Shown here: positions 7,212-15,144 of the stretch, one piece after another
How the letters are laid out: every line of letters begins with the position of its first letter
Numbering within the stretch: the first letter of the stretch is position 1
Source of the DNA: an uncultured Anaerotignum sp.
GTDB lineage: Bacteria; Bacillota; Clostridia; Lachnospirales; Anaerotignaceae
NCBI GenBank assembly: GCA_910578425.1
Contig: CAJTQX010000032.1
Location: 1-30,700 of the forward strand
DNA: 30,700 nt
Direction of reading: 5' to 3'
Program-made: the position numbers and the translations under genes
Notes under the pieces: generated by a model
Databases searched by the model: none
What the model saw: the letters and a program-made list of their open reading frames with translations, nothing else
Told to the model about the DNA's origin: nothing

Positions 7212-8675
7212 TCACATCAGCCAGCCCTTCACAACGTCCTTGATTTCCCCCTTTTCGCAGACGTTCCTGTGCCGGATCTCCCGCTGTTCCAGCCCGCGTA
7301 TCGGCTGCGGCACAGCCACGCCCGCCGCCTTTTCCAGCTCAGCCATCAGCGCGAATGCGTCCCCCTCGGCATATTTCGCGTCCAGAGCCGTCATAACATC
7401 CTTTGTAAACTTGTACGGGCTTGCTGTGGATACAATCACCATCGGGCGCGTATCTCCGCTTTCCGCCTGATATTTTCTGTATGCCGCATACGCCACCGCT
7501 GTATGCGTATCCATCACATAGCCTGTCCCCTCGTAAAACGCGCGGATGGCTTCGGCGGTTTCCTGCTCCGTTGCAAATTCCCCGCTCATGCGTTTTTCCG
7601 TAATTTCCGCTGTATATGTACCGTTTTTGGCAAGGCTCTCCATCTCCGCCCCTGTCTTTTCCTGTCCGCCCATGTGGCAGAGCAAACGCTCCAGATTGCT
7701 GGAAATAAGGATATCCATAGACGGCGAAATCGTCACATGGAACGCTCTGTTCCTGTCATACGTGCCTGTGCGGAAGAAATCATACAACACCTTGTTGTCG
7801 TTGGACGCGCAGACAAAATGCCCGACAGGCAGCCCCATCTTCATCGCGTACCAGCCCGCAAGGATATCCCCGAAATTCCCCGTAGGCACAGTGAAATTGA
7901 GTTCCTCTCCCAGTTTGATTTCTCCCATCTCCGCCGCCCGCAGGTACGCCCAGAAATAGTAAACAATCTGCGGTACAAGCCGCCCGATATTGATAGAATT
8001 TGCAGAGGAAAAACAGTATCCCTTCGCATCCAGTTCCGCCGCCAGAGCCTTATCCGTAAATATGCTTTTCACCGCGCTCTGTGCATCGTCAAAATTCCCT
8101 TTGATGCCCACAACGCAGGTATTTTCCCCCTCCTGCGTCGTCATTTGCAGTTTCTGCACAGGGCTCACGCCGTCTTCTGGGAAAAATATCATGATGCGCG
8201 TGCCTTCCACGCCCGCAAAGCCTTCCAGGGCCGCTTTGCCCGTATCGCCGGAAGTCGCAGTCAATATTACAATTTCTTTTTCCAAGCCCTGTTTTTTTGC
8301 TGCCGTTTTCATCAGATAGGGCAGTATGGACAACGCCATATCCTTAAACGCCAGTGTCCTGCCATGGAACAGTTCCAAAAACAATGCGTCGCCCTTTTTC
8401 ACCACAGGCACAATTTCCGGCGTGTCAAATTTTTCGTCATATGCTCCAGTGATGCAGGCTTTCAACTCATCGTCCGTAAAATCCAGATAAAGACGAAGCA
8501 CCTCAAACGCCAACTGTCTGTAATCCAGTTTTGCCAGTTCCTCCAGCGTTTTCCCCATTTCAGGGATTTCCTCCGGAATATAAAGCCCTCCATCCGGGCA
8601 GATGCCCCGCAGTATCGCCTCCGAAGCCGCCGCGCGAATCTTTGCGTCTCTTGTACCGATGTATGTCAATGCCAT
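7212..8675 (-). CDS. thrC: Threonine synthase
   Basis: A 487-residue fold-type II PLP enzyme. It opens MALTYIGTRD. The PLP lysine lies in LAFKDMAL (K111) and the phosphate-binding loop is TSGDTGKAA at residues 141-149. SANSINIGRL further on is typical of bacterial threonine synthases. It converts O-phosphohomoserine to threonine in the cytoplasm. The frame is open further upstream, but I place the start at 8675. A GGGAG site precedes that ATG, and the promoter at 8734-8762 overlaps the upstream extension, which would therefore lie outside the transcript. The gene stands alone behind its own promoter, with no homoserine pathway genes next to it. No threonine leader peptide or T-box was found in the roughly 50-nt leader. 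Confidence 0.95.
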   Translation of the reverse strand: MALTYIGTRDAKIRAAASEAILRGICPDGGLYIPEEIPEMGKTLEELAKLDYRQLAFEVLRLYLDFTDDELKACITGAYDEKFDTPEIVPVVKKGDALFLELFHGRTLAFKDMALSILPYLMKTAAKKQGLEKEIVILTATSGDTGKAALEGFAGVEGTRIMIFFPEDGVSPVQKLQMTTQEGENTCVVGIKGNFDDAQSAVKSIFTDKALAAELDAKGYCFSSANSINIGRLVPQIVYYFWAYLRAAEMGEIKLGEELNFTVPTGNFGDILAGWYAMKMGLPVGHFVCASNDNKVLYDFFRTGTYDRNRAFHVTISPSMDILISSNLERLLCHMGGQEKTGAEMESLAKNGTYTAEITEKRMSGEFATEQETAEAIRAFYEGTGYVMDTHTAVAYAAYRKYQAESGDTRPMVIVSTASPYKFTKDVMTALDAKYAEGDAFALMAELEKAAGVAVPQPIRGLEQREIRHRNVCEKGEIKDVVKGWLM

Positions 8676-8733
8676 CTTTTTCTCCCTCTTTCTGTTTGTC
8701 ATTATCGTGTAGTTGCCATATTGTATACACTTC

Positions 8734-8762
8734 ATTGTAAGGAATCTTTGCAAAATTGTCAA
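8734..8762 (-). promoter_or_regulatory. Strong SigA-type promoter of thrC
   Basis: TTGACA (8762-8757) and TACAAT (8739-8734) on the minus strand are 17 bp apart, an almost perfect consensus. Transcription would begin near 8727, about 50 nt before the thrC ATG at 8675. Confidence 0.8.
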
Positions 8763-8773
8763 TCACAATTATA

Positions 8774-8800
8774 CATTTGTCTTTTATAAAAAGACAAATG
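8774..8800. repeat. Perfect 12-bp inverted repeat between rsmF and the thrC promoter
   Basis: CATTTGTCTTTT (8774-8785) and its exact complement (8789-8800) flank a 3-bp loop. The palindrome begins two bases after the rsmF stop and ends 12 bp upstream of the thrC -35 box. It may terminate rsmF transcription or act as an operator for thrC. It lacks a U-tract and a GC-rich stem, so a simple intrinsic terminator is doubtful. Confidence 0.65.
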
Positions 8801-8802
8801 CA

Positions 8803-10140
8803 TTATTCCCATTTCCAACTGATTGGATATTTATTTTTCAGCCGCCCTTTCTGCGCTTTCGCCCAGCCCAGCGGGAACCCGTCCACGCAGACCAGCGTCC
8901 AGCCGTCCGGCGTATCAGATTCCACCGTTTCCCCCTTCAGATACCGCAGTACACGCCCATCTTCCAGCAGGAAATCTGCCGTTTGCCGCACTTCCTCTTT
9001 TTTCAGCCCCATCGCAAACGCCTGTGACGGCTCAAAACGTCCCTTTTTCAGCGTCCCCAAAAACCAGCCTGACCGCAGCACCCGCAGACCGCCCGTTTCC
9101 GGCGTTTCCTCCGGCAGAAGGTACAGACCGTCGCCATAGCGTTTATATGTCCCTTCCGGTTTTTCCCAAAGCGTTTCCGCCGCAAAATCCGCAAATGGCT
9201 CCATTTCCTTCTCCCAGCCGCCCTGCTCCTGCCGAAGTTCCTGCCCTTCCTGTGTACCTGTTTTTTCGAGCAAGGCAAGGAAATGCCCTTCCCCACGAAT
9301 TTTATGCGGGTAGAGTCTTGCGCAGTCCGTCAATGGCGGCAGCCCCGCCGAAAAGCCATGCCCTTTCGGTATGGGGCGCGTCCGAAATTCCGAATGCTTT
9401 CGCAAAAACGCCGTAATGCTTTCCTCATTTTCCTCCGGCGAAAATGTGCAGGTAGAATAAAGCAGAAGACCGCCGGGGCGCAGCAGTCCCGCACATGCCT
9501 CCAATATCTCCGCCTGTTCTTTCCGGCAGAAGTCCAGCATTTCGTCATTCCAGCTTTTCACCATTTCCGGCTCCTTGCGAAACATCCCTTCCCCGGAACA
9601 GGGCGCGTCCACAAGTATTTTGTCAAAAAATCCGGAGAATTTCTCCGCCAGACGTTCCGGCCGTTCGCTCAATACGACCGCGTTTCGGATTCCGGCAAGC
9701 TCAACATTTTTCAGCAGTGTTTTTGCACGTCCCGCGCTGACGTCATTGGCAAATAACATTCCCGTCCCGCCCAGTTTTGCGGCAAGCTGCGTTGTTTTCC
9801 CCCCGGGTGCGGCGCAGAGGTCCAGCACGCGGTCCCCTGCCGAAACAGGCAGCACCGCCGCCGGTGCCATCGCGCTCGGCTCCTGCAAATAATACAGTCC
9901 CGCATGGTAATAGGGATGCTTCGCAGGCCGTTCCCGCCCATCATAATAAAACCCTTCCGCGCACCATGACACAGGGGCAAGCCCAAAAAGCCCCTTTCCC
10001 GCAAGCGTTTCCGCCGAAATTTTCAGCGTATCCGCGCGCAGCCCGAAAAAGCGTTCCTGCTCCAGAGAATCCAGATACGCCCCGTATTCCGCCCCCAAAA
10101 GGCTTTGCATCCGCTTTGTATATTCCAAAGGCAAATTCAT
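8803..10140 (-). CDS. rsmF: 16S rRNA m5C methyltransferase, RsmF/NOL1-NOP2-Sun family
   Basis: The 445-residue product (from MNLPLEYTKR) has the SAM-binding motif DLCAAPGGKTTQLA starting near residue 108 and DAPCSGEGMFRK near 178-189. The catalytic cysteine lies in YSTCTFSPEENE (C231). These two cysteine motifs define RNA m5C methyltransferases. The extra C-terminal region (about 290-445), with LYLLPEE and a weak PUA-like segment, matches the RsmF/YebU type that modifies 16S rRNA in the ribosome. The ATG at 10140 is preferred over 10170 because it has an AGGAAAG site and lies at a better distance from the promoter at 10179-10207. Which cytosine is modified cannot be read from sequence. Confidence 0.92.
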   Translation of the reverse strand: MNLPLEYTKRMQSLLGAEYGAYLDSLEQERFFGLRADTLKISAETLAGKGLFGLAPVSWCAEGFYYDGRERPAKHPYYHAGLYYLQEPSAMAPAAVLPVSAGDRVLDLCAAPGGKTTQLAAKLGGTGMLFANDVSAGRAKTLLKNVELAGIRNAVVLSERPERLAEKFSGFFDKILVDAPCSGEGMFRKEPEMVKSWNDEMLDFCRKEQAEILEACAGLLRPGGLLLYSTCTFSPEENEESITAFLRKHSEFRTRPIPKGHGFSAGLPPLTDCARLYPHKIRGEGHFLALLEKTGTQEGQELRQEQGGWEKEMEPFADFAAETLWEKPEGTYKRYGDGLYLLPEETPETGGLRVLRSGWFLGTLKKGRFEPSQAFAMGLKKEEVRQTADFLLEDGRVLRYLKGETVESDTPDGWTLVCVDGFPLGWAKAQKGRLKNKYPISWKWE

Positions 10141-10178
10141 ATATATTCTTTCCTTTCTGTTTTTTCTCATGATACTTC

Positions 10179-10207
10179 ATCATACCCAAGAAAACGCCGC
10201 ATTGCAA
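10179..10207 (-). promoter_or_regulatory. Promoter of rsmF
   Basis: TTGCAA (10207-10202) and TATGAT (10184-10179) are 17 bp apart on the minus strand. Transcription would start near 10172, about 30 nt before the ATG at 10140. Confidence 0.65.
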
Positions 10208-10252
10208 GGACAAACGCTTTTTCCGATGTTCATTTTTTTGGCGAATCTCTCC

Positions 10253-10281
10253 TTTACAAATCCTCCGTTCTTCGATACTAT
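10253..10281 (+). promoter_or_regulatory. Promoter of the flavin reductase-like gene
   Basis: TTTACA (10253-10258) and TACTAT (10276-10281) are 17 bp apart on the plus strand, diverging from the rsmF promoter about 45 bp away. Confidence 0.6.
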
Positions 10282-10328
10282 AAATGAAGTTGCAAGAACA
10301 CAAAAACAGGCTTGAAAGGAGCATCTTT

Positions 10329-10940
10329 ATGGGAAAAGCGGTCTGGAAACCAGGCACCGTATTATATCCTGTGCCCGCAGTTATGGTTTCCTGCGGCACA
10401 ATGGAGGAAAAGAACATCATCACTGTAGCATGGACAGGGACTGTCAACTCCGACCCTGCCATGACATATATCTCCGTCCGCCCCGGGCGTCATTCTTACG
10501 GGCTGATTGAAAAAACCGGGGAATTTGTCATCAACCTCGTAACGGAACAACTGGTTTATGCCTGCGACTGGTGCGGCGTGAAAAGCGGGCGCGATGTGGA
10601 TAAATTTCAGGAAATGCGGCTGACTGCACAGAAGGGCGAAAAAGTCAGCGCGCCCATTATTTGTGAAAGCCCCGTTAATATCGAGTGCCGCGTCACACAG
10701 AAAATCCCTCTCGGCACACACTGCATGTTCCTTGCCGAAGTCGTTTCCGTCAGCGTCAGCGAAGAATATCTCGACAGCACCGGAAAATTTCATCTTGACG
10801 CAGCAAAACCAATCTGCTATTCCCACGGAACGTATTACGGTCTGGGTAAAAAGCTGGGAACATTCGGCTATTCTGTCAAAAAGCAAACGCCGAAAAATCC
10901 GCCCCGCCGTCGAAAAAAGCCGAATACCGCCCGCAGATAA
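10329..10940 (+). CDS. Flavin reductase-like (FMN-binding split barrel) protein
   Basis: The 203-residue product (MGKAVWKPGTVLYPVPAVMVS) has the fold signature of the flavin reductase-like domain. NIITVAWTGTVNSDPAMTYISVRPGRHSYGLI spans residues 29-60 and EFVINLVT 65-72; CDWCGVKSGRDVDKF (79-93) and a late AEVVSVSV strand follow. Such proteins bind FMN and reduce flavins or pass electrons to partners; substrate is unknown. The C-terminus from about residue 184 is strongly basic (KKQTPKN, RRRKK), an unusual tail that may bind nucleic acid or simply be disordered. An AAAGGAG site seven bases before the ATG at 10329 decides the start. It stands alone on the plus strand. Confidence 0.88.
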   Translation: MGKAVWKPGTVLYPVPAVMVSCGTMEEKNIITVAWTGTVNSDPAMTYISVRPGRHSYGLIEKTGEFVINLVTEQLVYACDWCGVKSGRDVDKFQEMRLTAQKGEKVSAPIICESPVNIECRVTQKIPLGTHCMFLAEVVSVSVSEEYLDSTGKFHLDAAKPICYSHGTYYGLGKKLGTFGYSVKKQTPKNPPRRRKKPNTARR

Positions 10941-11207
10941 GGCGGCCTGGCTTAAGAAAACATATTGTTTTTGATTGGCTTCTTAAGTCAAACGCCGACG
11001 GCTGTTGCCTGAGAAAATCTCTTCCGAAATCGAAGCTGCTCTGAAAAATCTTGATGATTCAGGTATTCCATAAAATGAAATTTTCCTATGGCAACGCCGA
11101 TTAAAGCAATATGCCGAATTTCAACGCACATACGGCGTTACTTTGAATACAATATATTGTCCAAAGAAATCGCGCAGCGTTTTCTTAAAATTCTTTTACA
11201 AATGAAA
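10941..11207. other. AT-rich intergenic stretch without a supported gene
   Basis: A weak interrupted hairpin (CTTAAGAA at 10951-10958 with TTCTTAAG at 10980-10987, and a nested AAAACA/TGTTTT stem) may end the flavin reductase transcript. At 11005-11073 the frame reads LPEKISSEIEAALKNLDDSG followed by IP and a stop. This looks protein-like but has no ribosome-binding site and is preceded by a stop, so it could be the tail of a decayed gene. Nothing else is seen. Confidence 0.3.
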
Positions 11208-11236
11208 TTGCAATACTCGTACACTCTGTGTATAAT
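11208..11236 (+). promoter_or_regulatory. Promoter of the hemerythrin-receiver gene
   Basis: TTGCAA (11208-11213) and a perfect TATAAT (11231-11236) are 17 bp apart on the plus strand. The predicted start site near 11243 leaves a leader of about 209 nt. Confidence 0.75.
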
Positions 11237-11242
11237 CAAATT

Positions 11243-11451
11243 TAGGAGATATTTGAAAAGGGAAACCAACGCCGATGGCACTGGCGAAAGAAATTTTTAC
11301 CGAAAGAGCAAAACATCTGCCAACGCTTTCTTCCAGCAAATTTCCTGCTGCAATGCCCCAAATTGGCGATTTCAGATATCCCTTTTGGAAACAGGTTATA
11401 GTAAAAACCTATGGGAGATTTCGATTTGACTGTGTCAAAGGAGGATTTTGC
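11243..11451 (+). ncRNA. Long 5' leader of the hemerythrin-receiver gene, possible regulatory RNA
   Basis: The predicted leader contains several short stems, for example CAGCA/TGCTG near 11334-11350 and AGGTT/AACCT near 11393-11410, just before the ribosome-binding site. I compared it by eye with c-di-GMP-I/II, cobalamin and purine riboswitch cores and saw no match. The frame is open in phase with the downstream gene from an ATG at 11275, so an N-terminal extension is an alternative. The upstream ATG has a poor ribosome-binding site, whereas 11452 has AAAGGAGG. Confidence 0.3.
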
Positions 11452-12807
11452 ATGGATACCCAATTTGTATGGCAGGATGAATTTAATATTGGCGTAGAAA
11501 TCATCGACAAAGAACACCAGCGGCTTTTCAAAATCATCAACAAACTATTCACATTGAAAGAAGATGAAAAAAACAGTCAATGGGCATGCCAGGAAGGAAT
11601 TAAATTTTTCAAAGGACATACGATGAAGCATTTTGCGGACGAAGAAGCCTACATGACGTCTATCGGCTACGCCAAACTGGAGCAGCACCAGAACATTCAC
11701 AAGGGCTTCCGCGAAAACACCCTTCCCGCGCTTGAGCAGGAACTGGTAATGACAAATTATTCCCCAGATGCTGTCGATCATTTTCTCGGCGTCTGCGCCG
11801 GCTGGCTGATCGGCCACACACTGACAGAGGACCTTTCCATTACAGGCAAGGCTGTCACAAAATGGGAAAACCTTTTGCCCGGCGAGGAACTTGCCGCTTT
11901 GAAAAAAGTTATCATCGAACTGCTATTTGACATGTTCCATCTGGAATCTCAAATGATCAGTGACGCTTACAGTGGGGAACGCTTTGGCAAAGGCGTATAT
12001 TACCATCTGGTTTACGGGGAACCGCAGGATGAAAAACGGCAGGAAATTATTCTGGTATTTGAAGAAAAACTGTTAATCAATACCGTAGGGAAAATCATCG
12101 GCTTGCAGACAAGCAATCTGGATTCCATGCTGATTCATGCCGCAAGGTATACGGCGCGGCAATTTGTTGAGCGCGTCATGGCACATTTTCCGACCGAGGA
12201 ATCCTATTCTCTGATTGAAGAAAAACTGCTTTCCTATGAAGAATTTCAGCGGCTGTTTGAGCGCAACACCATGCAGGCAAGTCTCCTTTTTAACACAGGA
12301 GCGGGATATTTCTCCTACTGTGCCATCGCGCCGCACATTCCGGAAAGTGATATTGGCACAACCATAGAGGAAGAAAACGCTCTGAACGAGGTCGAAAAGT
12401 ATCTTTCCAGACGGAAGGAAGAAGAAGCCAGCTCCAAACGGAAAATACTCGTTGTAGATGATTCCATGACGATCCGGCAAAGCATGAAAACACTGCTTTC
12501 GGAGGATTATGAGGTTTCTGTAGCGGAATCCGGCATTGCCGCAATCCGGACAATTACCCTGAACAAGCCGGATCTTGTACTTCTGGATTATGAAATGCCC
12601 GTCTGCGATGGCAGGCAGACGCTGGAAATGCTGCGTTCCGAGGAGGCCTTTGCCGATCTGCCCGTCATCTTCCTGACCGGCAGGAGCGATCCGGACAGCG
12701 TTAAAAAGGTAATGTCCCTGAAACCTGCCGGATATTTATTAAAATATCTGAAACAGGCGGATATCAAGCAGAAAATAGACGCATTTTTCCAGCAGGAAAA
12801 CATGTAA
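11452..12807 (+). CDS. Hemerythrin domain - middle CheX-like region - receiver domain protein
   Basis: The 451-residue protein has three parts. Residues 1-140 form a bacteriohemerythrin domain with the full diiron ligand pattern: H22 (EHQ), H60 and E64 (HFADEE), H79 and H83 (HQNIH), H122 and D127 (HTLTED). Residues 145-320 form a middle domain, tentatively like the CheX/CheC phosphatase fold; this is inference from secondary-structure-like patterns. Residues 330-451 are a response-regulator receiver domain with the acidic pair D336/D337 (VVDDSMTIRQ), phospho-acceptor D379 (LLDYEMP), T409 and K431. No DNA-binding or GGDEF output follows. Hemerythrins bind O2 and can sense oxygen or NO, so the protein plausibly links oxygen or redox state to a phospho-relay or chemotaxis-like pathway. 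No kinase lies nearby. The ATG at 11452 follows AAAGGAGG. Confidence 0.88.
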   Translation: MDTQFVWQDEFNIGVEIIDKEHQRLFKIINKLFTLKEDEKNSQWACQEGIKFFKGHTMKHFADEEAYMTSIGYAKLEQHQNIHKGFRENTLPALEQELVMTNYSPDAVDHFLGVCAGWLIGHTLTEDLSITGKAVTKWENLLPGEELAALKKVIIELLFDMFHLESQMISDAYSGERFGKGVYYHLVYGEPQDEKRQEIILVFEEKLLINTVGKIIGLQTSNLDSMLIHAARYTARQFVERVMAHFPTEESYSLIEEKLLSYEEFQRLFERNTMQASLLFNTGAGYFSYCAIAPHIPESDIGTTIEEENALNEVEKYLSRRKEEEASSKRKILVVDDSMTIRQSMKTLLSEDYEVSVAESGIAAIRTITLNKPDLVLLDYEMPVCDGRQTLEMLRSEEAFADLPVIFLTGRSDPDSVKKVMSLKPAGYLLKYLKQADIKQKIDAFFQQENM

Positions 12808-12849
12808 ACCTCTCTGGTAAGTTTATTTCCAAAGCTATATAACATAATA

Positions 12850-12891
12850 TGCCCCAGAGCGGGACAGCCATTCCGCTCCGGGGCATTTTTT
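12850..12891 (+). terminator. Strong intrinsic terminator between convergent genes
   Basis: TGCCCC and GAGCGG on one arm pair with CCGCTC and GGGGCA on the other, with one mismatch, followed by six T residues at 12886-12891. It ends the plus-strand hemerythrin transcript. The minus-strand gene ending at 12900 can use the same stem, though its U-tract is weaker. Confidence 0.9.
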
Positions 12892-12899
12892 GCCTGTTT

Positions 12900-13592
12900 T
12901 TACATTATCATATCAATCAGCGGGCAGAGCGCGATCGGCAGGAAGATTGCCGGAAGGAAATTCAGCACCTTCAGCTTTGTAATTCCCAATACATTCAAGC
13001 CCAGCGCGAATATCATCAGCGAACCGGAGCAGACCATCTCCGCAATCACTGCATCTGTCAAAAATGGGGAAATTATCTGTGCCAGAAGCACAATACCGCC
13101 CTGGAACAGGAAAAGCAGCCCCGCTGAAAGCATTACGCCAATTCCCAGTGTCGAAGCAAACACCATCGACCCAATCAAATCCAGCACAGCCTTCGTAAAC
13201 AGCGTTTCATAATCTCCGGAAAGCCCTGCCTGAAGGGAACCAACAATTGCCATCGCGCCCACACAGAGCACAAGCGAACCTGTCACAAAGCCTTCCGCCA
13301 GAGAAACCTTTTCCCCGCCCTTCTGAAAACGGGCCTCTACAGACTGCGCGAAGCCGTTCAGCCTTTTGTCAAAATCCAGCCCTTCCCCAATAACCGCACC
13401 AATCGCCATAGAAAGGATCAGTACAAGCGTATTTTCCCCTTTCATCGAGCCGCTCCAGCCAATATACAGTGTACAAAGCGCGACGCCTTTCATCAGCGTA
13501 TCTGTAATGCGTTCGGGTATCCCCTTTTTCAGCAAAAGTCCCAGCGCGCTCCCAACTACCACAGCCAGCGTATTTACAATTACCGCAATCAT
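12900..13592 (-). CDS. DUF554 family membrane protein
   Basis: The 230-residue integral membrane protein starts MIAVIVNTLAVVVGSALGLL. It carries about six hydrophobic segments, the N-terminal 'NT..V..GS..G' pattern and GAVIGEGLDFD after the third segment. This is the DUF554 (YqgA/YdfK) family, of unknown function and often predicted to be a transporter. AGGAGG seven bases before the ATG at 13592 decides the start; the frame extends further upstream but has no ribosome-binding site there. It ends back to back with the hemerythrin gene around the shared terminator. No promoter was convincingly identified. Confidence 0.88.
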   Translation of the reverse strand: MIAVIVNTLAVVVGSALGLLLKKGIPERITDTLMKGVALCTLYIGWSGSMKGENTLVLILSMAIGAVIGEGLDFDKRLNGFAQSVEARFQKGGEKVSLAEGFVTGSLVLCVGAMAIVGSLQAGLSGDYETLFTKAVLDLIGSMVFASTLGIGVMLSAGLLFLFQGGIVLLAQIISPFLTDAVIAEMVCSGSLMIFALGLNVLGITKLKVLNFLPAIFLPIALCPLIDMIM

Positions 13593-13744
13593 GTTTTTTC
13601 CTCCTGCCTTTTTCTTTTGTCCCTGTATAAAAACAACAGCCTCCGCTTTCCGCGCCGCCATAGGAAAATATGCCTTCCTCTGACAACCGCCTTCTGGGAC
13701 GCTGCCGTTTTGTTTTATCTGTTCTGTTATGAAATTCCGTTCCG

Positions 13745-14473
13745 TTACAGAACCTTATTCAAAAAGTCCTGCGTTCTTTTGTTCTGCGGGTTGCCAAAAA
13801 CTTCCTCCGGCGTCCCCTGCTCCACAATATAGCCGCCGTCCATAAATATGACTCGGTGCGCCACTTCCCTTGCGAAGCCCATTTCATGCGTTACAACAAT
13901 CATCGTCATTCCCTGCGCCGCTAGCCGCTTCATAACCTCCAAAACCTCACCGACCATCTCAGGGTCAAGAGCGGAAGTCGGCTCGTCAAACAGCATAATG
14001 TCCGGACGCATTGCCAGCGCGCGCGCGATTGCTACACGCTGCTGCTGCCCGCCGGAAAGGTTTGAGGGATATTCCTCCGCCTTTTCCGCCAGGCCAACCA
14101 TAGCCAGCAGTTCTTCGGCAGTTTTTTTTGCCTCATCCTTCGTCATTTTTTTCCTGTCCACAGGGGCCAGCATAATGTTCTCCAAAACATTCAGATGCGG
14201 GAACAGGTTAAACTGCTGGAACACCATGCCGATGTTCTCACGAATCTTGTTGATATCGCAGTTTTTGTCTGTCAAATCATAATCGTCAACAATCACAGTG
14301 CCTGCTGTCGTTTCTTCCAGTTGATTCAGGCAGCGCAGAAATGTGGATTTGCCGGAACCGGAAGGACCAATCAGGCAGACAACCTCCCCTTCCCTGACCT
14401 CCAGATCAATTCCCTTCAAAACCTCAAGGCTGCCGAAATTTTTTTTCAGTTGTTCTGTTTTCACTTTAATCAA
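13745..14473 (-). CDS. Polar amino-acid ABC transporter, ATP-binding protein (GlnQ type)
   Basis: The 242-residue ATPase shows Walker A GPSGSGKST (residues 36-44), the Q-loop in FQQFNLFPHLNV, signature LSGGQQQR (139-146), Walker B IMLFDEP (159-165) and the switch histidine H196. The FNLFPHLN segment and overall length are typical of polar amino-acid importers (GlnQ/TcyC/ArtP). It powers uptake with the permease and lipoprotein encoded just upstream. The start is a TTG at 14473-14471 that overlaps the permease stop (TTGA), with GGAGG eight bases before it. No upstream ATG gives a better start. It is the last gene of the three-gene operon. Confidence 0.95.
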   Translation of the reverse strand: MIKVKTEQLKKNFGSLEVLKGIDLEVREGEVVCLIGPSGSGKSTFLRCLNQLEETTAGTVIVDDYDLTDKNCDINKIRENIGMVFQQFNLFPHLNVLENIMLAPVDRKKMTKDEAKKTAEELLAMVGLAEKAEEYPSNLSGGQQQRVAIARALAMRPDIMLFDEPTSALDPEMVGEVLEVMKRLAAQGMTMIVVTHEMGFAREVAHRVIFMDGGYIVEQGTPEEVFGNPQNKRTQDFLNKVL

Positions 14474-15123
14474 TTTGACAGCCTCCTTTCGATGATTTTG
14501 AAGATCTTCGTCAGAACCATTACGACAACGTAATACATTACCGCAATGACCGCATATGTTTCAAAGCTGCGGAAATTCCGAGATACGATCATCATACTCT
14601 GTTTCATCAGTTCCATACAGCCAATCGCGGAAAGGATGGAAGTATCCTTCAGCGTAATGATGAACTGGTTCAGCACAGAGGGAATCACAATCCGTATTGC
14701 CTGCGGCAGAATAACCTTGCGCATCGCTACGCCATAAGGCAGGCCAAGGCTTCTTGCAGCCTCCATCTGGCCTTTGTTTACCGCCGCAATGCCGCTCCTG
14801 AAAATTTCAGAAAGGTACGCGCCCGCGTTCAGGCAGAGTACAAGGACTGCCGCCTTAAAAATAGAAATCCGGAAATCCAACGCTGCCGTCAGCCCGAAAT
14901 AGATGAAGAAGGACTGTACCATCAGCGGCGTACCGCGGATGATGCTCAGATAAACACCGGAAATCCAGTTCAGCGGCTTCACTTTTGAAATGCTGAACAT
15001 ACAGGACGCCATACCTACCACAACTGCCAAAGCCAGGGAAACAACTGTCATTTGAAGCGTTACCTTCAGCCCCAGCAGAAGCTGGGGCATAATGCTCGCT
15101 ACATACTCAAAATAGTTACTCAT
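14470..15123 (-). CDS. Polar amino-acid ABC transporter, permease (HisM/GlnP type)
   Basis: This 217-residue protein has about five membrane segments and the EAA loop GIAAVNKGQMEAARSLGL (residues 111-128) that contacts the ATPase. It also has the early TLQMTVVSL and IIRGTPLMVQ segments typical of the His/Glu/Gln/Arg/opine permease family. It forms the membrane channel, probably as a homodimer since only one permease is encoded. An AAGGAGC site precedes the ATG at 15123, and its stop overlaps the ATPase start. The substrate is set by the binding protein and is an amino acid, not resolved further. Confidence 0.95.
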   Translation of the reverse strand: MSNYFEYVASIMPQLLLGLKVTLQMTVVSLALAVVVGMASCMFSISKVKPLNWISGVYLSIIRGTPLMVQSFFIYFGLTAALDFRISIFKAAVLVLCLNAGAYLSEIFRSGIAAVNKGQMEAARSLGLPYGVAMRKVILPQAIRIVIPSVLNQFIITLKDTSILSAIGCMELMKQSMMIVSRNFRSFETYAVIAVMYYVVVMVLTKIFKIIERRLSN

Positions 15124-15144
15124 AAGGCACTGCTCCTTCGAGGA

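Noticed and set aside
11088..11429. A 113-codon plus-strand frame before the hemerythrin gene
   Set aside because: It spans the consensus promoter at 11208-11236, has no ribosome-binding site and resembles no protein family.
11243..11451. c-di-GMP or cobalamin riboswitch in the hemerythrin leader
   Set aside because: Core motifs of these classes are absent by eye; only generic purine-rich pieces agree.
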